From Triticum aestivum (lineage: Eukaryota > Streptophyta > Magnoliopsida > Poales > Poaceae), in NCBI RefSeq assembly GCF_018294505.1, contig NC_057804.1, positions 255,262,989-255,326,988 on the forward strand: 64,000 nucleotides of DNA. The letters are read 5' to 3'. The position numbers were made by a program, and so were the translations under genes. A model generated the notes under the pieces. The model ran no database searches, was not told the origin of the DNA, and was given only the letters and a program-made list of their open reading frames with translations. Positions 34,401-46,476 of this stretch are shown here, piece by piece; the first letter of the stretch is position 1; every line of letters starts with the position of its first letter.

Positions 34401-35819
34401 CAGCTGGTCGCGACAAGAGATGGAGGCGGGGGTGTTGTGCTCGCAGCAGTGGTGGAGGGATGGGGCGAGGCAATAGCAGCATGTGCACGGGGCCACGGAG
34501 ATGGTGCAGGGGAGCGGCAGCGGCGGTGACAGAGCTAGCAAAGCTGCGTGAGTAGAGAGGCGAGGCAGAGGTGCAACAATGTCGAAGGCGAGCGACACAA
34601 GGTGTCGGTGGGCAAAGGAGGCGACGCAGCAGTGGGAGAAGAGCTGCATGGCGCAGTTGCCGGAGAAGGTCAACGCTACAAGGCTCGGCGAGGGAAGGCG
34701 GAGGAAGTCGACAACGGTGAGGTGGAGGCGCAAAGGAGGAAGGCGCGGCGCAGCAGGGGCGAGGGCGCGACGCTGTCGATGCCGGGGGCATCGGGAGCAG
34801 AGGAGCGACCGGAGGAGGAGCTTGAGGGTGCGGCGCCATGGCGAGGGAAGGAGGCACATGAGTCATGGCGGCTCCATGGCCAGCGGAGGCAGCAGCGAGC
34901 TCGGCGGGGCCTAGGCGCCAACGAGGAGTTGCGGGAGGCGACGAGGTCCAGCGGATCACTTCAGCGACCGGCCCGTGGGGTCGGGTCCGAGCGGCAACGA
35001 TGGGCGAAGTGTCCGGCGTCGGCCTTGGCGTGATGGAGTAGAGCAGAGGAGGGGATCGGGTGCTGCGCATGCGTGCGTTATGGGTGTGCGGCGCTAGAGG
35101 GAGGAGGTAGGGATCGAGAGAAGGAGAGATGAAGGGGATCGAACCAGGGGTGCTAGGGTTCGGGAGGAGGCTGGGTTTAGGAGGTTAGATGGGCTGGCCT
35201 GGTCATTGGGCCAAAATGGGCTTCTCTCTTTTCCATTTACAGAAAAAGAAAGAAAGAAAAGAGAGAAAAGAAGAGGTTAGAGAAGGACTATGGACTAGTG
35301 AGATATTTTCCTGAGATCAGGAAAATATGAGTGATTTAACAGAAATGGTTGGAAGGGTGTTGGGCAACCAAGATCCAAATTCATTTGAATTTAATACAAA
35401 TGAGTGGTGAAAGAAGTGGGTGTTTGGTTGGTCCAGAAATGTTGAGAATTTCGGTGGAGCTCGGGAACATGACGAAAGAATTTAATGGACAAAGTTTGAG
35501 GTCAAGAAGTGAGATAACAACGGCATGGGAATTATTTTGCAAGTGTGTTACAGTTAATTCCAAAATAATGGAATATTTATTATAGCTCCCTAATATTGGG
35601 AGGATATGTTATCAAGAGATATCACCATGTGAATGTCCCTAAATTTAAATGGACCGAAGATCCACATGATTTATTTAGTTGAGTTTTTAAAAAGAGTTGC
35701 ATGATGAAATGATGCAATGCAAATGATGCAATGATGAATGCAACAAACAAAAATAAAATCAGACGGCAAAACTCAAAATGGCTGGAAGTCTTCTGGAGCG
35801 TCGGTCTCGGGGCGTCACA
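31439..35819 (-). repeat. LARD-C 3' LTR
   Basis: It aligns end to end with 39539-43883. It contains a GC-rich tract (about 34290-35070) with long overlapping Ala/Pro/Arg-rich open frames on both strands, for example 34297-35070 minus and 34548-35033 plus; these are compositional and I do not call them genes. CpG sites often differ from the other LTR by C to T or G to A. Confidence 0.94.
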
Positions 35820-35858
35820 ACTCTCCCACACTAATAGAGGATCTCGACCCGAGATCCT
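35820..35858 (-). other. Polypurine tract and hairpin before LARD-C 3' LTR
   Basis: On the plus strand AGGATCTCG (35838-35846), loop ACC, CGAGATCCT (35850-35858) form a perfect 9-bp stem. It is exactly 18 bases from the LTR at 35819. The minus-strand purine tract GTGTGGGAGAGT touches the LTR. Compare 10818-10854 in LARD-B. Confidence 0.75.
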
Positions 35859-38800
35859 AGGGCTGGCATCGGAGAGAAGCGGAAAAGGAAGAGGTAAACA
35901 AAGTTGCTTCTTCGACCAGTGAGTGAAACCAAAGAACCTTGAGAGGTTGAAAGGTTGAAAGAAATAACACAACGGAGTTGAACACAATTGAGAGCACTGC
36001 AGTAGAAAATAGAAACAAGGAACACCATGTGAACCTTGGAGGTTGGAAAGCTATGAATGACAAGTGCAATGGACAAGAAGGAATTGAAACCACTCTGGTT
36101 GAAACGAGATAAACAAGGAACAAGGAAGATCAAATTCGGAAAACACTCCGATTGAAAAGAGATGCAAGACTTGATAAGATGAAAAGAACTTGAAAAGAGG
36201 ACACGACACTCTGGTTAAATGGATAAGCATGAAAAGAACACGATCCTCAATTTGATAAGATGAGTGAAGAGAGCAACATTAAATGCCTCTAGAAGAAACA
36301 ATAGAAGATAGATCATTGGAATAATAGAATGGAGAAGAAAATGCCAACTTCTACCACAAATGAGCTTGGAAAGCACCATTCCAAGAAGGTTATAACGGGG
36401 TTGTTGGAAAACCAACAAAGAAACGAATAAGCTTGTAGTGGGCTTATGGAAAATTTCTCAAAATTATGCCACTCACGGAAAAAAAGATTTGATTGCGACC
36501 AACAAAGGGATTAAAACTTCTTTCGCCAAGAGGACAAAGAGAAAACTCGGATCATAGGTACGCACCACAGATAGAGACATTCCTTAGGGAAGGCTTTAGA
36601 TGAAATCTATACCAAGATAACTCCAACAAAGAAATTATCATGGGTTGGAACAACTCATGAAAGAATAGAAAATGATGGTTGTACAATATCTCATTCCTGA
36701 CAAGTTGTGGATCATGAAACACGAAGGGAAATTGTCAAGAATGACATAACACCATCTCAAAAGATAAGGTAGGAGAATTGCACTTTGGAATGCAAGATGA
36801 AGAATGCTTGAATGCCTCAAAACAAAACATGTGTTGAGCACCATGTTTAATTTTGAGTATAGCTTGGTGGGTCATAACTTCGAGAGAAATCTTGAAGAAC
36901 AATTGAAGAATGAAAATAATCCTTGATGAACCATCATGTAGAGCCTCCATGAAGAACTCCGGTAAAAAGAGAATGATAGAACGAAAGAGAAGTTGAAAAC
37001 ACAAGGCGAAGCCTTGCAATGATTTAGATGGAGCTTCGCGACGATATAACCGAGAAAACTTGGAACTCCGGAAAAGAAAAGATGAAGCATCTCGAACCGA
37101 GAAATGTGACATGATGAACAACTTTGGAAAGAAGAAACTAGATCACTTGGATGAAACAATAATATGAATTACGTTATGCATATCCTTTGCCAATTTAAAT
37201 TGATGACAAGCAACGGATTTGGCATACTACTTATTCTCGTAGAAAGGATTAAGAGGGATATAGCGTAAACTTAAGAAAACTTGAACAAACCACTGGTAGG
37301 ATTCGGAAAGAACGAATTAATTGATACGATAACAACGGAAGAGGAATGTTGAAGGAACCACCGTAAGAATTGAAAATGAGAGTAGCAAAGGCACAATTCA
37401 CCGGGAAGAATTGGAAAACGAATGAAGATACTTGAGGGGATTTAGATACATGAGAACGAAGAGATCATGAGCTCAATAGAGAATACTTGAGCGATGCACC
37501 GGTAAGATTTGGATAACGAGAACTGAAAGCTGGAATGAATAATTCTGAGATGATTGGCTCCGGAGAATCAAACTGAAAAGAGTCCTGAATTGCTTCGGAT
37601 GGGTGAAAAGAATTCTCACAATCGAAGGCAATTATGAGAGGATGGCATAACGCTAAAACCATGAATCTTCGAGAGAAGGGACAAGATTTAGAGGAAACAC
37701 TTCTTCGGTCTTCACATGCTGAGAATGATGACGAGAACCATCAAAATTGTTGAGGCACTTCGGAACAAAGAAAAATAGAAATGATGAACCAACGATGAAA
37801 ATATTTTGAAAGCAATCTTGGAGAAGGAATATTACTGATGAAAATTCATTCTTACGTCAAACTTCAAAAGACTTTGGGAATCGCTCCAGATAAATTAGAA
37901 GAGTCAGGTAAGATCCTGGGAAAATACCTGGGTTAGGGCCCACTCAAAAGAAACATCGTTGAAGGATTGCTTGAAATAGAGATTGCACCGGTAGAATTAA
38001 ATAGCTTGAATGAGATAAAAACCTCGAAATAACTCGAACGGATTAAGAATGGAAACATGATTCTTCTGAGATATCTTTAGCACTACAGATACGAATAGAG
38101 AGAGGTGAACGATTATGAGATGCACCGGCATGGGATAGCATTTGAAACGAGGAAAGGGATATGATCAACACTAAAAGCTTGAGTTAAATCCACCGGAAAA
38201 GAATACGAGAATGAAGAATGATGAACTTGAAGCTCGTGAGCATCTTCACGAGGGATCACCGAATCAGAACATTGATTGAAAAGAGTGAAGAGACTTCACA
38301 TGAATAAATGGATACTTGATTAAAATATATGAGTCCTTGAAGAAAAGGGTGGGAGGGCGGGAAAACAAAGACAACTTGGCATGAATGAAACAAACACCGT
38401 TGAGAAAACTTGGAACTGATCTTGCAAATGTTGAAATGATCGGATCCACTTAAAGAGAAGCATGCCGATTGGAAAAGAATTAACCTGACGACCTCAATGA
38501 TCAAGAAGGATTAGTATTCACATAGCAATATGAGAACACCATTTAGGAAAGGTATGGATTCAACATTTAACTTCGAAGCAACTCGAATACCACAAATAAA
38601 ACAAAACAAAGGATTTGGATTGCAGAATAAGCCGGAAACAAACATATGATAGAGATTTTGTCTGAAGTTTTCATGGTGGGGCCCACACAGGCTCGATCGT
38701 ACATCACCATCATGTACAAGGTAGTGCACATGACATACGAAGCGTCCCCGAGTCAGCATAGCCAAGGACTCTTTAAGACACAACGAGACCACTATAAAAA

Positions 38801-39520
38801 TGACCATGGATAGGCGGACCACTAGACGTCGAACCCCAATCTCAAATCATGCATCTGTCAGAAAGAAAAAAATAGAGCTACTTGAATTCCCACCTATAAA
38901 ACTCCTGAAACTTTTTGGTTATGCAATTTGGTGTTGGGGATACAGGGGAAGCAATATATCTCACCCAAACTGACAATCCCTATATCCAGCTATATCCATC
39001 CGTCAACACATAACCAAGAAAACTCCAGAAATAGTGTACCTCAACCTTCGAAAAGCATCTGTTATACGAGCTATGGAAATACTCTCGAACTCCCGCCCCA
39101 CTACTGGGTGGCTTCGAGGTTATCTTACCACTAGCTGCATAAAAGAGATTTCCGATGTCGGTGAAAGTCAGGTATTCCAGAACTGCAACATTAAAATTGT
39201 GACGACAACACCTCGGAGATCAACTCCCCGGGACACTGCCACAACCCCTAAATGTCAGGAGGCACCAAGAACAATGTTCTCGTCATAAGAATATCAGAAC
39301 GATCCCAAGATACCTGCGTGATCCTAAAAAAAATTCTGTGAAATTTGAGGAAAGGAAAGGCAAAACATCTACGTCAGGAGGCCTCACCAGAGCGACGAAG
39401 GGACTGAGGAGTAAAAAGAATCCTACTCTCCAATATATATAATCCCAAGACTCAAAACATTTTTGTTCTAGACTCAACAACGTCAGTGATTCAATCAAGC
39501 AGGGGCTCCTAAGTCGGGGA
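35859..39520 (-). other. Non-coding internal domain of LARD-C
   Basis: About 3.7 kb with no recognisable gag or pol. The plus strand is very rich in A and G over long stretches (especially 35860-38500), so the sense strand is pyrimidine-rich. Open frames seen on the minus strand are Ser/Phe/Leu-rich, as expected from C and T runs, and are not called. Confidence 0.85.
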
Positions 39521-39522
39521 TG

Positions 39523-39535
39523 GCTCTGATTACCA
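39523..39535 (-). other. Primer binding site of LARD-C, with one extra base
   Basis: The minus strand reads TGGTAATCAGAGC, the initiator Met tRNA site TGGTATCAGAGC with one added A. It lies three bases from the LTR end at 39539, as in LARD-A and LARD-B. Confidence 0.82.
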
Positions 39536-39538
39536 ACT

Positions 39539-42500
39539 TGTAACACCCATGATGTGGCTATATCTCCCACGTGTCGAGGCACGACTTAGAGGCATAACCG
39601 CATTGTGGTTTTGTCGCAAGTAGGGTCATCTTCACACAATCCCATGTAATGAACAAGAAAGGGATAAATAGAGTTGGCTTACAATTGCCACTTCACCCAA
39701 AGATCATATAATTCATACATCATCCAGAGTACGCACATAGTCCGACTACGGACAAACCCAAATGAAAAGAAGATAACCCCAAATGCTAGATCCCCGATCG
39801 TCCCAACTGGGCTCCACTATTGATCATCAGGAAACGAAACATAGTAACGACCAAGGTCTTCGCCAAACTCCCACTTGAGTTTGGTAGCATCACCTGCACT
39901 GGTATCGTCGGCGCCTGCAACTATTTTGGTAGTATCTGTGAGTCATGAGGACTCAGCAATCTCAAAACCCGCGAGATCAAGACTATTTAAGCTTATGGGT
40001 TGGATGCGGTAATGAGGTGGAGTTGCAGCAAGCGCTAATCAAATATGGTGGCTAACATACACAAATAGGAGTAAGATGAGAAGCTACGCAACGGTCGTGA
40101 AGCTAGAAGTGATCAAGAAGTGATCCTGAAGTACTTACGTTCAATCATAACCCAAACCGTGTTCACTTTCCAGACTCCGCCGAAAATAGACCATCACGGC
40201 TATACACGCGGTTGGCGCATTTTAATTAAGTCAAGTGTCAAGTTCTCTACAACCGGATATTAACAAATTCCCATTTGCCCATAACCGCGGGCACGACTCT
40301 CAAAAGTTTATACCCTGGAGGGGTGTCCCAACTTAGCCCATCACAAGCTCTCATGATCAACGAAGGATATTTCTTCTCCCAGAAAGACCCGATCAGTCTC
40401 GGAATCCCGGTTACAAGACATTTCAATAATGGTAAAAGAAGACCAGCAAGACCGCCCGACTGTGCCGACAAATCCTGATAGGAGCTGCACATATCTCGAT
40501 CTCAGGGCACACCGGATGAACACTACGTACAGCTAAAACCAGCGCTCAAGTTTCCCCGAGGTGGCGCTGCAAGTGGCTCTAGTTCGGACCAACACTCAAA
40601 GGAGCACTGGCCCGGGGGGTTAAAATAAAGATGACCCTCGGGCTCACGAAAACCCAAGGGAAAGTTATAGGTTGTTAGGCAATTGTAAAACCAAGGTTGG
40701 ACCTTGCTGGAGGAGTTTTATTCAAAGCGAACTGTTAAGGGGTTCCCATAAACCCGACCGCGTGAGGAACACAAAATCAAGGAACATAACACTGGTAGAC
40801 GGAAACTAAGGCGGCAAGAGTGAAACAAAACACCAGGCAAAAGGCCGAGCCTTCCACCCTTTACCAAGTATATAGATGCATTAATTAAAATAAGAGACAT
40901 TGTGATATTCCAACATAATCATGTTCCAACATGGAGCAATCTTCAACTTCACCTGCAACTAACAACGCTATAAGAGGGGCTGAGCAAAAAGGTAACTTAG
41001 CCAAACAACGGTTTGCTAGGAAGGTGGGTTAGAGGCTTGATATGGCAATATGGGAGGCATGGTAAACAAGTGATAGGTAGCGCAAAATAGCGATATAATG
41101 AAGCAACTAGCAAGCAGAGATAGAAGTGATATAGAGGGTAATGGTCATCTTGCCTGAAATCCCGCAAGGAAGAAGAACGAGTCCAAGAACAAGACAAACG
41201 GATGTAGTCGAACGAATCGTCACAACTCCGGAACGAAACCGAAGCTACCGAGAGAAGCAAACCGGAAAGAAGCAAACAACATGGTAAACCAACAAGCATA
41301 AGCATGGCATGATGCACAAACAAGTATGATGCATGTCCGGTGTACTAAGGCATGGCATGGCAATTTGAACCAAACAAAACTACAAGTTAAGTGGAGTTCA
41401 ATATGCAGCGAGTTGCATATTGACGAAACACCACATTCGAGTTATTTAGTTTGCTCTTGTTTAGGTACACAACAATATTAAATGTTATTAAACATGGCAA
41501 GAGGTGAAACATAAGAAAACTACCTATCCAGGCAAGTTTAAATGAGGCCGGAAACAACAAACAACAATTCCGAAAAATCCGCAAATGTCATTTAGCAATT
41601 TAATGCAAACACAATTTTAAATTTTTTAAATGTTGTTACCATGATGCAGATGACATATACAAGTTTTATGCAATTTTAATGAAAATGTTGACATTAACAT
41701 GTTATGAAGCATTTGGTCACCATGGCGGAACGAAAGGGGTTCCACGGCAACGAATCCGAAAATGATGCCACCACAACATATCGGTTGCGGTAGCTGACGG
41801 AGATATCGGTGCAAAAGGAAGTGATCGGAAGTGCGGAACATGCAAGAGTGACGGGGTGTGATCCCGTTAACCGGGTGTCCCACGTGTCGGTGGCATGGCA
41901 AAAGAGGAACATGCACGAAACAAACGGGCACGGTGCAAACAAGTGGTACATCTCATACAACACATGCATTCGGTCCATGGGTGTTCGTCTCGTTGTTATA
42001 CCTTTGAATCGTGCATTTTCTGGGCGGTTTGAGTTCGGAGTGGTGTAGAGGAAGTAGACGTTCTCGGGATGGTCATCGTGGAAGTAGTCGTTCACGTTTC
42101 GTAGTCGTACGCACTCCATAGATGATCGGGGTCACGGCGAGGAACTTGATGTCCACGGGGTCGATGGTAGAGGAGGTAGTGGTACTATTCGTCGATCGTC
42201 GTGGTACTTGGGGTCTTCGGACTTGTCGGTCTCGATTCTTGCAACGGTAGTGGTACACGTGGTAGTCGAACTTGGCGATCCGAAGGGGTACTTGGTGGTA
42301 TTCCCTGTATTCGAACTTGAGGGGTCTTGGACTTGGGATCTTGGCATCCTGGTTCGGTGGTCAAGCAGGTACTTGGCAGCAAAACAGAGACAATGTCCAA
42401 ATGGCCGAAAGAAACCAACCGCATCAGAAGGCAGCATCTTGCAGACATGGTGTTCGGGGCGGGGCAGCTGGTCGCGACAAGAGATGGCGGCAAGGGTGTT

Positions 42501-43883
42501 GTGCTTGTAGCAGTGGTGGAGGCATGGGGCAAGGCAACAACAGCATGTGCACGGGGCCATGGAGATGGTGTAGGGGAGCGGCAGCGGCAGTGACGGAGCT
42601 AGCAAAGCCGCGGGAGTACAGAGGCGAGGCAGAGGCGCGACAATATCCATGGCGAGCGACACAAGGTGTCGGTGGAAAGAGGAGGCGACGCAGCAGCGGG
42701 AGAAGAGCTGCGGGGCGCAGTTGCCGGAGAAGGTCGATGCCATGAGGCTCGGCGAGGGAAGGCGGAGGAAGTTGACAGCGGTGAGGTGGAGGCGCAAAGG
42801 AGGAAGGCGTGGCACAGCAGGGGCGAGGGCGCGACGCTGCCGATGCCGGGGGCGTCAGGAGCAGAGGAGCGACCAAAGGAGGAGCTTGAGGGTGCGGCGC
42901 CATGGCGAGGGAAGGAGGCGCAGGCGTCATGGCGGCTCCATGGCCAGCGGAGGTAGCAGCGAGGTCGGCGGGGCCTAGGCACCAACGAGGAGTCGCGGGA
43001 GGCGACGGGGTCCTGCGGATCACTCCGGCTACCGGCCCGCCGGGTCGGGTCTGAGCGGCGGCGATGGGCGAAGTGGCCGACGTCGGCATTTGTGTGATGG
43101 AGCAGAGCAGAGGAGGGGATCGGGTGCTGCGCGTGCGTGCGTTATGGGTGTGTGGCGCTGGAGGGAGGAGGCAGGGATCGAGAGAAGGATAGATGAAGGG
43201 GATCGAACCAGGGGTGCTAGGGTTCGGGAGGAGGCCGGGCTTTAGGAGGTTAGATGGGCTGGCCTGGTCATTGGGCCAAAATGGGCTTCTCTCTTTTCCA
43301 TTTACAGAAAAAGAAAGAAAGAAAATAGAGAAAAGAAGAGGTTAGTGAAGGAGTATGGACTAGTGAGATATTTTCCTGAGATCGGGAAAATATGAGTGAT
43401 TTAACGGAAATGGTTGGAAGGGTGTTGGGCAACCAAGATCGAAACTCATTTGAATTTAATACAAATGAGTGGTGAAAGAAGTGGGTGTTTGGTAGGTCCA
43501 GAAATGTTGACAATTCGGTGGAGCTCAAGAACATGATGAAAGAATTTAATGGACAAAGTTTGAGGTCAAGAAGTGAGATAACAAAGGCATGGGAATTATT
43601 TTGCAAGTGTGTTATGGTTAATTCCAAAATAATGGAATATTTGTTATAGCTCCCTAATATTGGGAGGATATGTTATCAAGAGATATCACCATGTGAATAT
43701 CCCTAAATTTAAATGGACCGAAGATCCACACGATTTATTTAGTTGAGTTTTTAAAAAGAGTTGCATGACGAAATGATGTAATGCAAATGATGCAATGATG
43801 AATGCAACAAACAAAACTAAAATCAGACGGCGAAACTCAGAATGCCTGGAAGTCTTCTGGAGCGTCGGTCTCGGGGCGTCACA
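39539..43883 (-). repeat. LARD-C 5' LTR
   Basis: It is 4345 bp and aligns with 31439-35819. It carries the same GC-rich tract at about 42130-43090. It ends GGGGCGTCACA at 43883, after which Athila integrase resumes. Confidence 0.94.
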
Positions 43884-44103
43884 CTATATCATCGAGGAGG
43901 TCTATTGATCCGGAGCTATCAAAATAAATAATGCCGAAGGGACTAACCCGAAGGTTGTCAAGGCAAGAATAAAAGACTATATCTCGGGTATGCCCATTAA
44001 TGTTGAAAGCAATGTTCCAAACTTTCACACCGGAAGAACACTTAAAGGAAACCTTCCGGAACACTCTAGAATAATGAAAAAAAGAAGGTACGTGATACAG
44101 TAA
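43884..44103 (+). pseudogene. Integrase C-terminus of the Athila element, after LARD-C
   Basis: Reading resumes with YIIEEVY, the last strand of the integrase C-terminal domain, then a TGA (near 43905), SGAIKINNAEG and a basic tail ending at TAA 44101-44103. Joining it to 31438 restores the order of the domain, which proves that LARD-C split this gene. Confidence 0.82.
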
Positions 44104-44198
44104 GTAAACGGACTCCGAAAAATCCACAAAAATATTTTTTCCTGTTTTGGAATATTTAGAAAATTAGGAAAATAAGAAACTTTCAGGAAAGTGACCCT

Positions 44199-44260
44199 GG
44201 TGGGCACGATACACCAGGGCGCGCTAGGCATGCCTGGCGTGCCCAGGTGTTGTGCCCACC
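44199..44260. repeat. Imperfect hairpin downstream of Athila pol
   Basis: GGTGGGCAC (44199-44207) pairs with GTGCCCACC (44252-44260), and CACCAGGGC pairs with GCCCAGGTG inside. Similar GGTGGGCAC and CCCACC palindromes occur in the 5' LTR at 25561-25620. Confidence 0.6.
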
Positions 44261-44409
44261 TCGGGTACTTTCCGGACTCAGTTTTTCTTCCGTTCTGCTT
44301 TTCAACAAGATAAACAATCTATATATACGTCCCGAACCTGTTAACGTCCATATCATGGAGAAATCTCCTGTTTTCTTTTCTTGTTGTTTTCTATCAGATC
44401 CAATCCACC

Positions 44410-44934
44410 ATGGCCGCTTCAAACTCCTCAAAGGACAAGTTCTTCGACAACATCATCAACCCATATCTGCGGGAGGTGATGCACCACCCTCAAGCTATCC
44501 AAATGCACGATGGGGTGTTGCACATCCGCGATGTGCAAGGACCCAAGGGGACTGGATCCATGGAGGCTAGGCTTGGAGCTATGGAGTAGGACATCTTCAA
44601 GTGCAAGAGAATGGTGGAGCGTGGACTCAATGCTAATCACCTCCTGATCATGGACTATACCCGTGATCTCAAGGTGGATGGCAAGCCCATAAAGGACATC
44701 ATCTTCTCCCTCAACGAGCAAATAAACTTCCCCCATAGCTAGGTCCATGATCTTCAAAGCCAAGTCTTTGAATATGAGGCAAGGTTTAAAGGTATGAGTT
44801 TGGCTGCCAGTTGCAGGATCCCGGAGACTCACTCCTCCTCTTATGATGGCGAGCCTCTGCTGTGGAAACCCGAGGACAAGAAACCTTCTATTTCATCACC
44901 ACCATCTTCTTCTTCATCACCAAAAGAAAACTGA
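44410..44934 (+). pseudogene. Extra ORF between pol and 3' LTR of the Athila element
   Basis: This 175-codon frame starts MAASNSSKDKFFDNIINPY and ends with a Ser-rich tail. Two in-frame TAG codons (44587-44589 and 44740-44742) break it; the first replaces a codon after GAME, the second follows FPHS. The middle part (RMVERGLNANHLL, SLNEQINF, LQSQVFEYEARF) has a heptad-like pattern and may form a coiled coil. Athila elements carry a third ORF in this place, sometimes called env-like, but this one shows no signal peptide or membrane segment, so I do not call it an envelope protein. Confidence 0.7.
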
Positions 44935-46471
44935 GTATCGGGTATGGGCACTCCCTTTGGCTTTCGCCAAGCTTGGGGGAGGTGCCCCGGTATCATATCA
45001 ATCTCCACTATCTTTTGCCTTTACTTTCTTAGTTTGATCAATGTTTATCTTTTGCTATTAGATGAATAAAAGTTTAGTTTGATGCTTTCTTTTTGTGAGT
45101 TTGCTTAGTGATCAATCCTTGTAATCATGTGCGAAATATAATAAAGTTTAGTTTGAGTTTTGCCATCTTTACTTTTTTGTTGTAATAAAAATAAAAAGAT
45201 CATATGCTAATCTTATGGTAAGTGATGACATTACACAAGGAAAGTATAAGTAGAAAAACTTATTGTAGATTGACAAACATAGCATTGGTCAATGATGCAA
45301 CTCATGAAAGAATTAATAAGGGAAGAGAAGATTCATATATAAATATACTATCCTGGAAATCTTTTATGATTGTAAGCACCCATAAAAATAATATATGCCA
45401 AAATTGTTGACGTTGGACAAGGAAGACAACTTAATGTTATGTTTGTTCATATCCACACAGAAGTTATATTTTCATAGATCCTTCAATATGTGGTGCTTAC
45501 CCCTATCTTTGCTAGCCAAAAACTCCGCATTAAGTAGAGATACCTCTTGTGCATCCAAAACCCTTAAACCCTATCTTGTTTGAGAGTCCACCATACCTAC
45601 CTATGGATTGAGTAAGATCCTTCAAGTAAGTAGTCATTGGTGCGAAAAGGGCAATAAAAATTTCTTATAAAATGTGAGATCTTTTAGTGTAAGGGAAAAT
45701 TGAGCGTTGTATGAACTTGTGATAGTGAAGAATAAAAGCGACAGAATGCATAATAAAGGTTTCCATCACAAGGGGCAATATAACGTGACGTTCTCTTACA
45801 CTAAGGGGTTGAGCATACAAACAAAAGAGCATGGCAACCTCTGCTTCCCTCTGCAAAGGGCCTATCTTTTACTTTCATGTATGTACTTTCATGCAAGAGT
45901 CAAGTTTTTTATCTCTATTCCTTTTATTTTTCTCCTTTGTCAAGCATCATGTGGTGAGGAAAGATCTAGGCACATATGTCCAGTTGAGTATGGGTGGCAT
46001 AAGTTATTATTGTTGACATCACGCTTGAGGTGAGTGTGTTGGGAGGCGAAACTATAAGCCCCTATCTTTCTTTGCGTCTGGTTGAAATGTTTTGCTAATG
46101 TGTACATGGTGAGTGTTAGCAATCATAGAAGACTAAATGATGGTTGAGTATGTGGACTTGCCTAAAGGCTCCGGTACATGACCCTTCCTGAAAAGATGAT
46201 GAATTGTAGTTGCAAAGTTGACTAAGAACATAGTTTGTTGGTTTCCAATAGAGTTTATGCTTTATACTTCGATGTTGTGATGAATTGTCACTTGTTCATG
46301 AGAAGCCTATGATAAAAGTTCTATGATATAAGTTTTTATATTAAAGTTTGTTTCTGTTATAATAATAAGTCACATGATGCTGCTATGTCCGTATTTATGT
46401 TTTTATCGACACCACTCTCTCTAAGCATGTGGACATGTTTTTCGATTTCGGTTTTCACTTGAAGACAAGCA
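44935..46471 (+). other. Non-coding 3' region of the Athila element
   Basis: This AT-rich spacer lies between the extra ORF and the 3' polypurine tract. It contains an internal polypurine-like copy at 44968-44984 and otherwise only short chance frames. Confidence 0.6.
44968..44984 (+). other. Internal polypurine-tract-like sequence
   Basis: CCAAGCTTGGGGGAGGT repeats the core of the true 3' polypurine tract (TAAGCTTGGGGGAGT at 46477-46491), about 1.5 kb upstream of it. It may be a second plus-strand priming site or a relic of a duplication. Confidence 0.5.
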
Positions 46472-46476
46472 AGGTC

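Larger units (their letters stand above)
31439..43883 (-). mobile_element. LARD-C: complete LARD-type LTR retrotransposon
   Basis: On the minus strand the 5' LTR is 43883-39539 (4345 bp), followed by the primer site (39535-39523), a 3719-base internal domain, a purine tract and the 3' LTR 35819-31439 (4381 bp). LTR tips are TGTGACGCCCCGAG and TGTTACA or CATTACA. The flanks are CTATG (31434-31438) and CTATA (43884-43888), a 5-bp duplication with one mismatch. In the first 480 aligned bases the LTRs differ at about 7 %, less elsewhere. No gag or pol domain is seen. Same size class and the same TGTGACGCCC tip as LARD-A and LARD-B, but a different family by sequence. Confidence 0.93.

Noticed and set aside
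34290..35070. Open frames of up to 257 codons on both strands in the LARD-C LTR
   Set aside because: Several frames overlap in the same GC-rich tract and give Pro/Ala/Arg-rich low-complexity products. The same happens at 42130-43090 with different stops. This is compositional, not coding.
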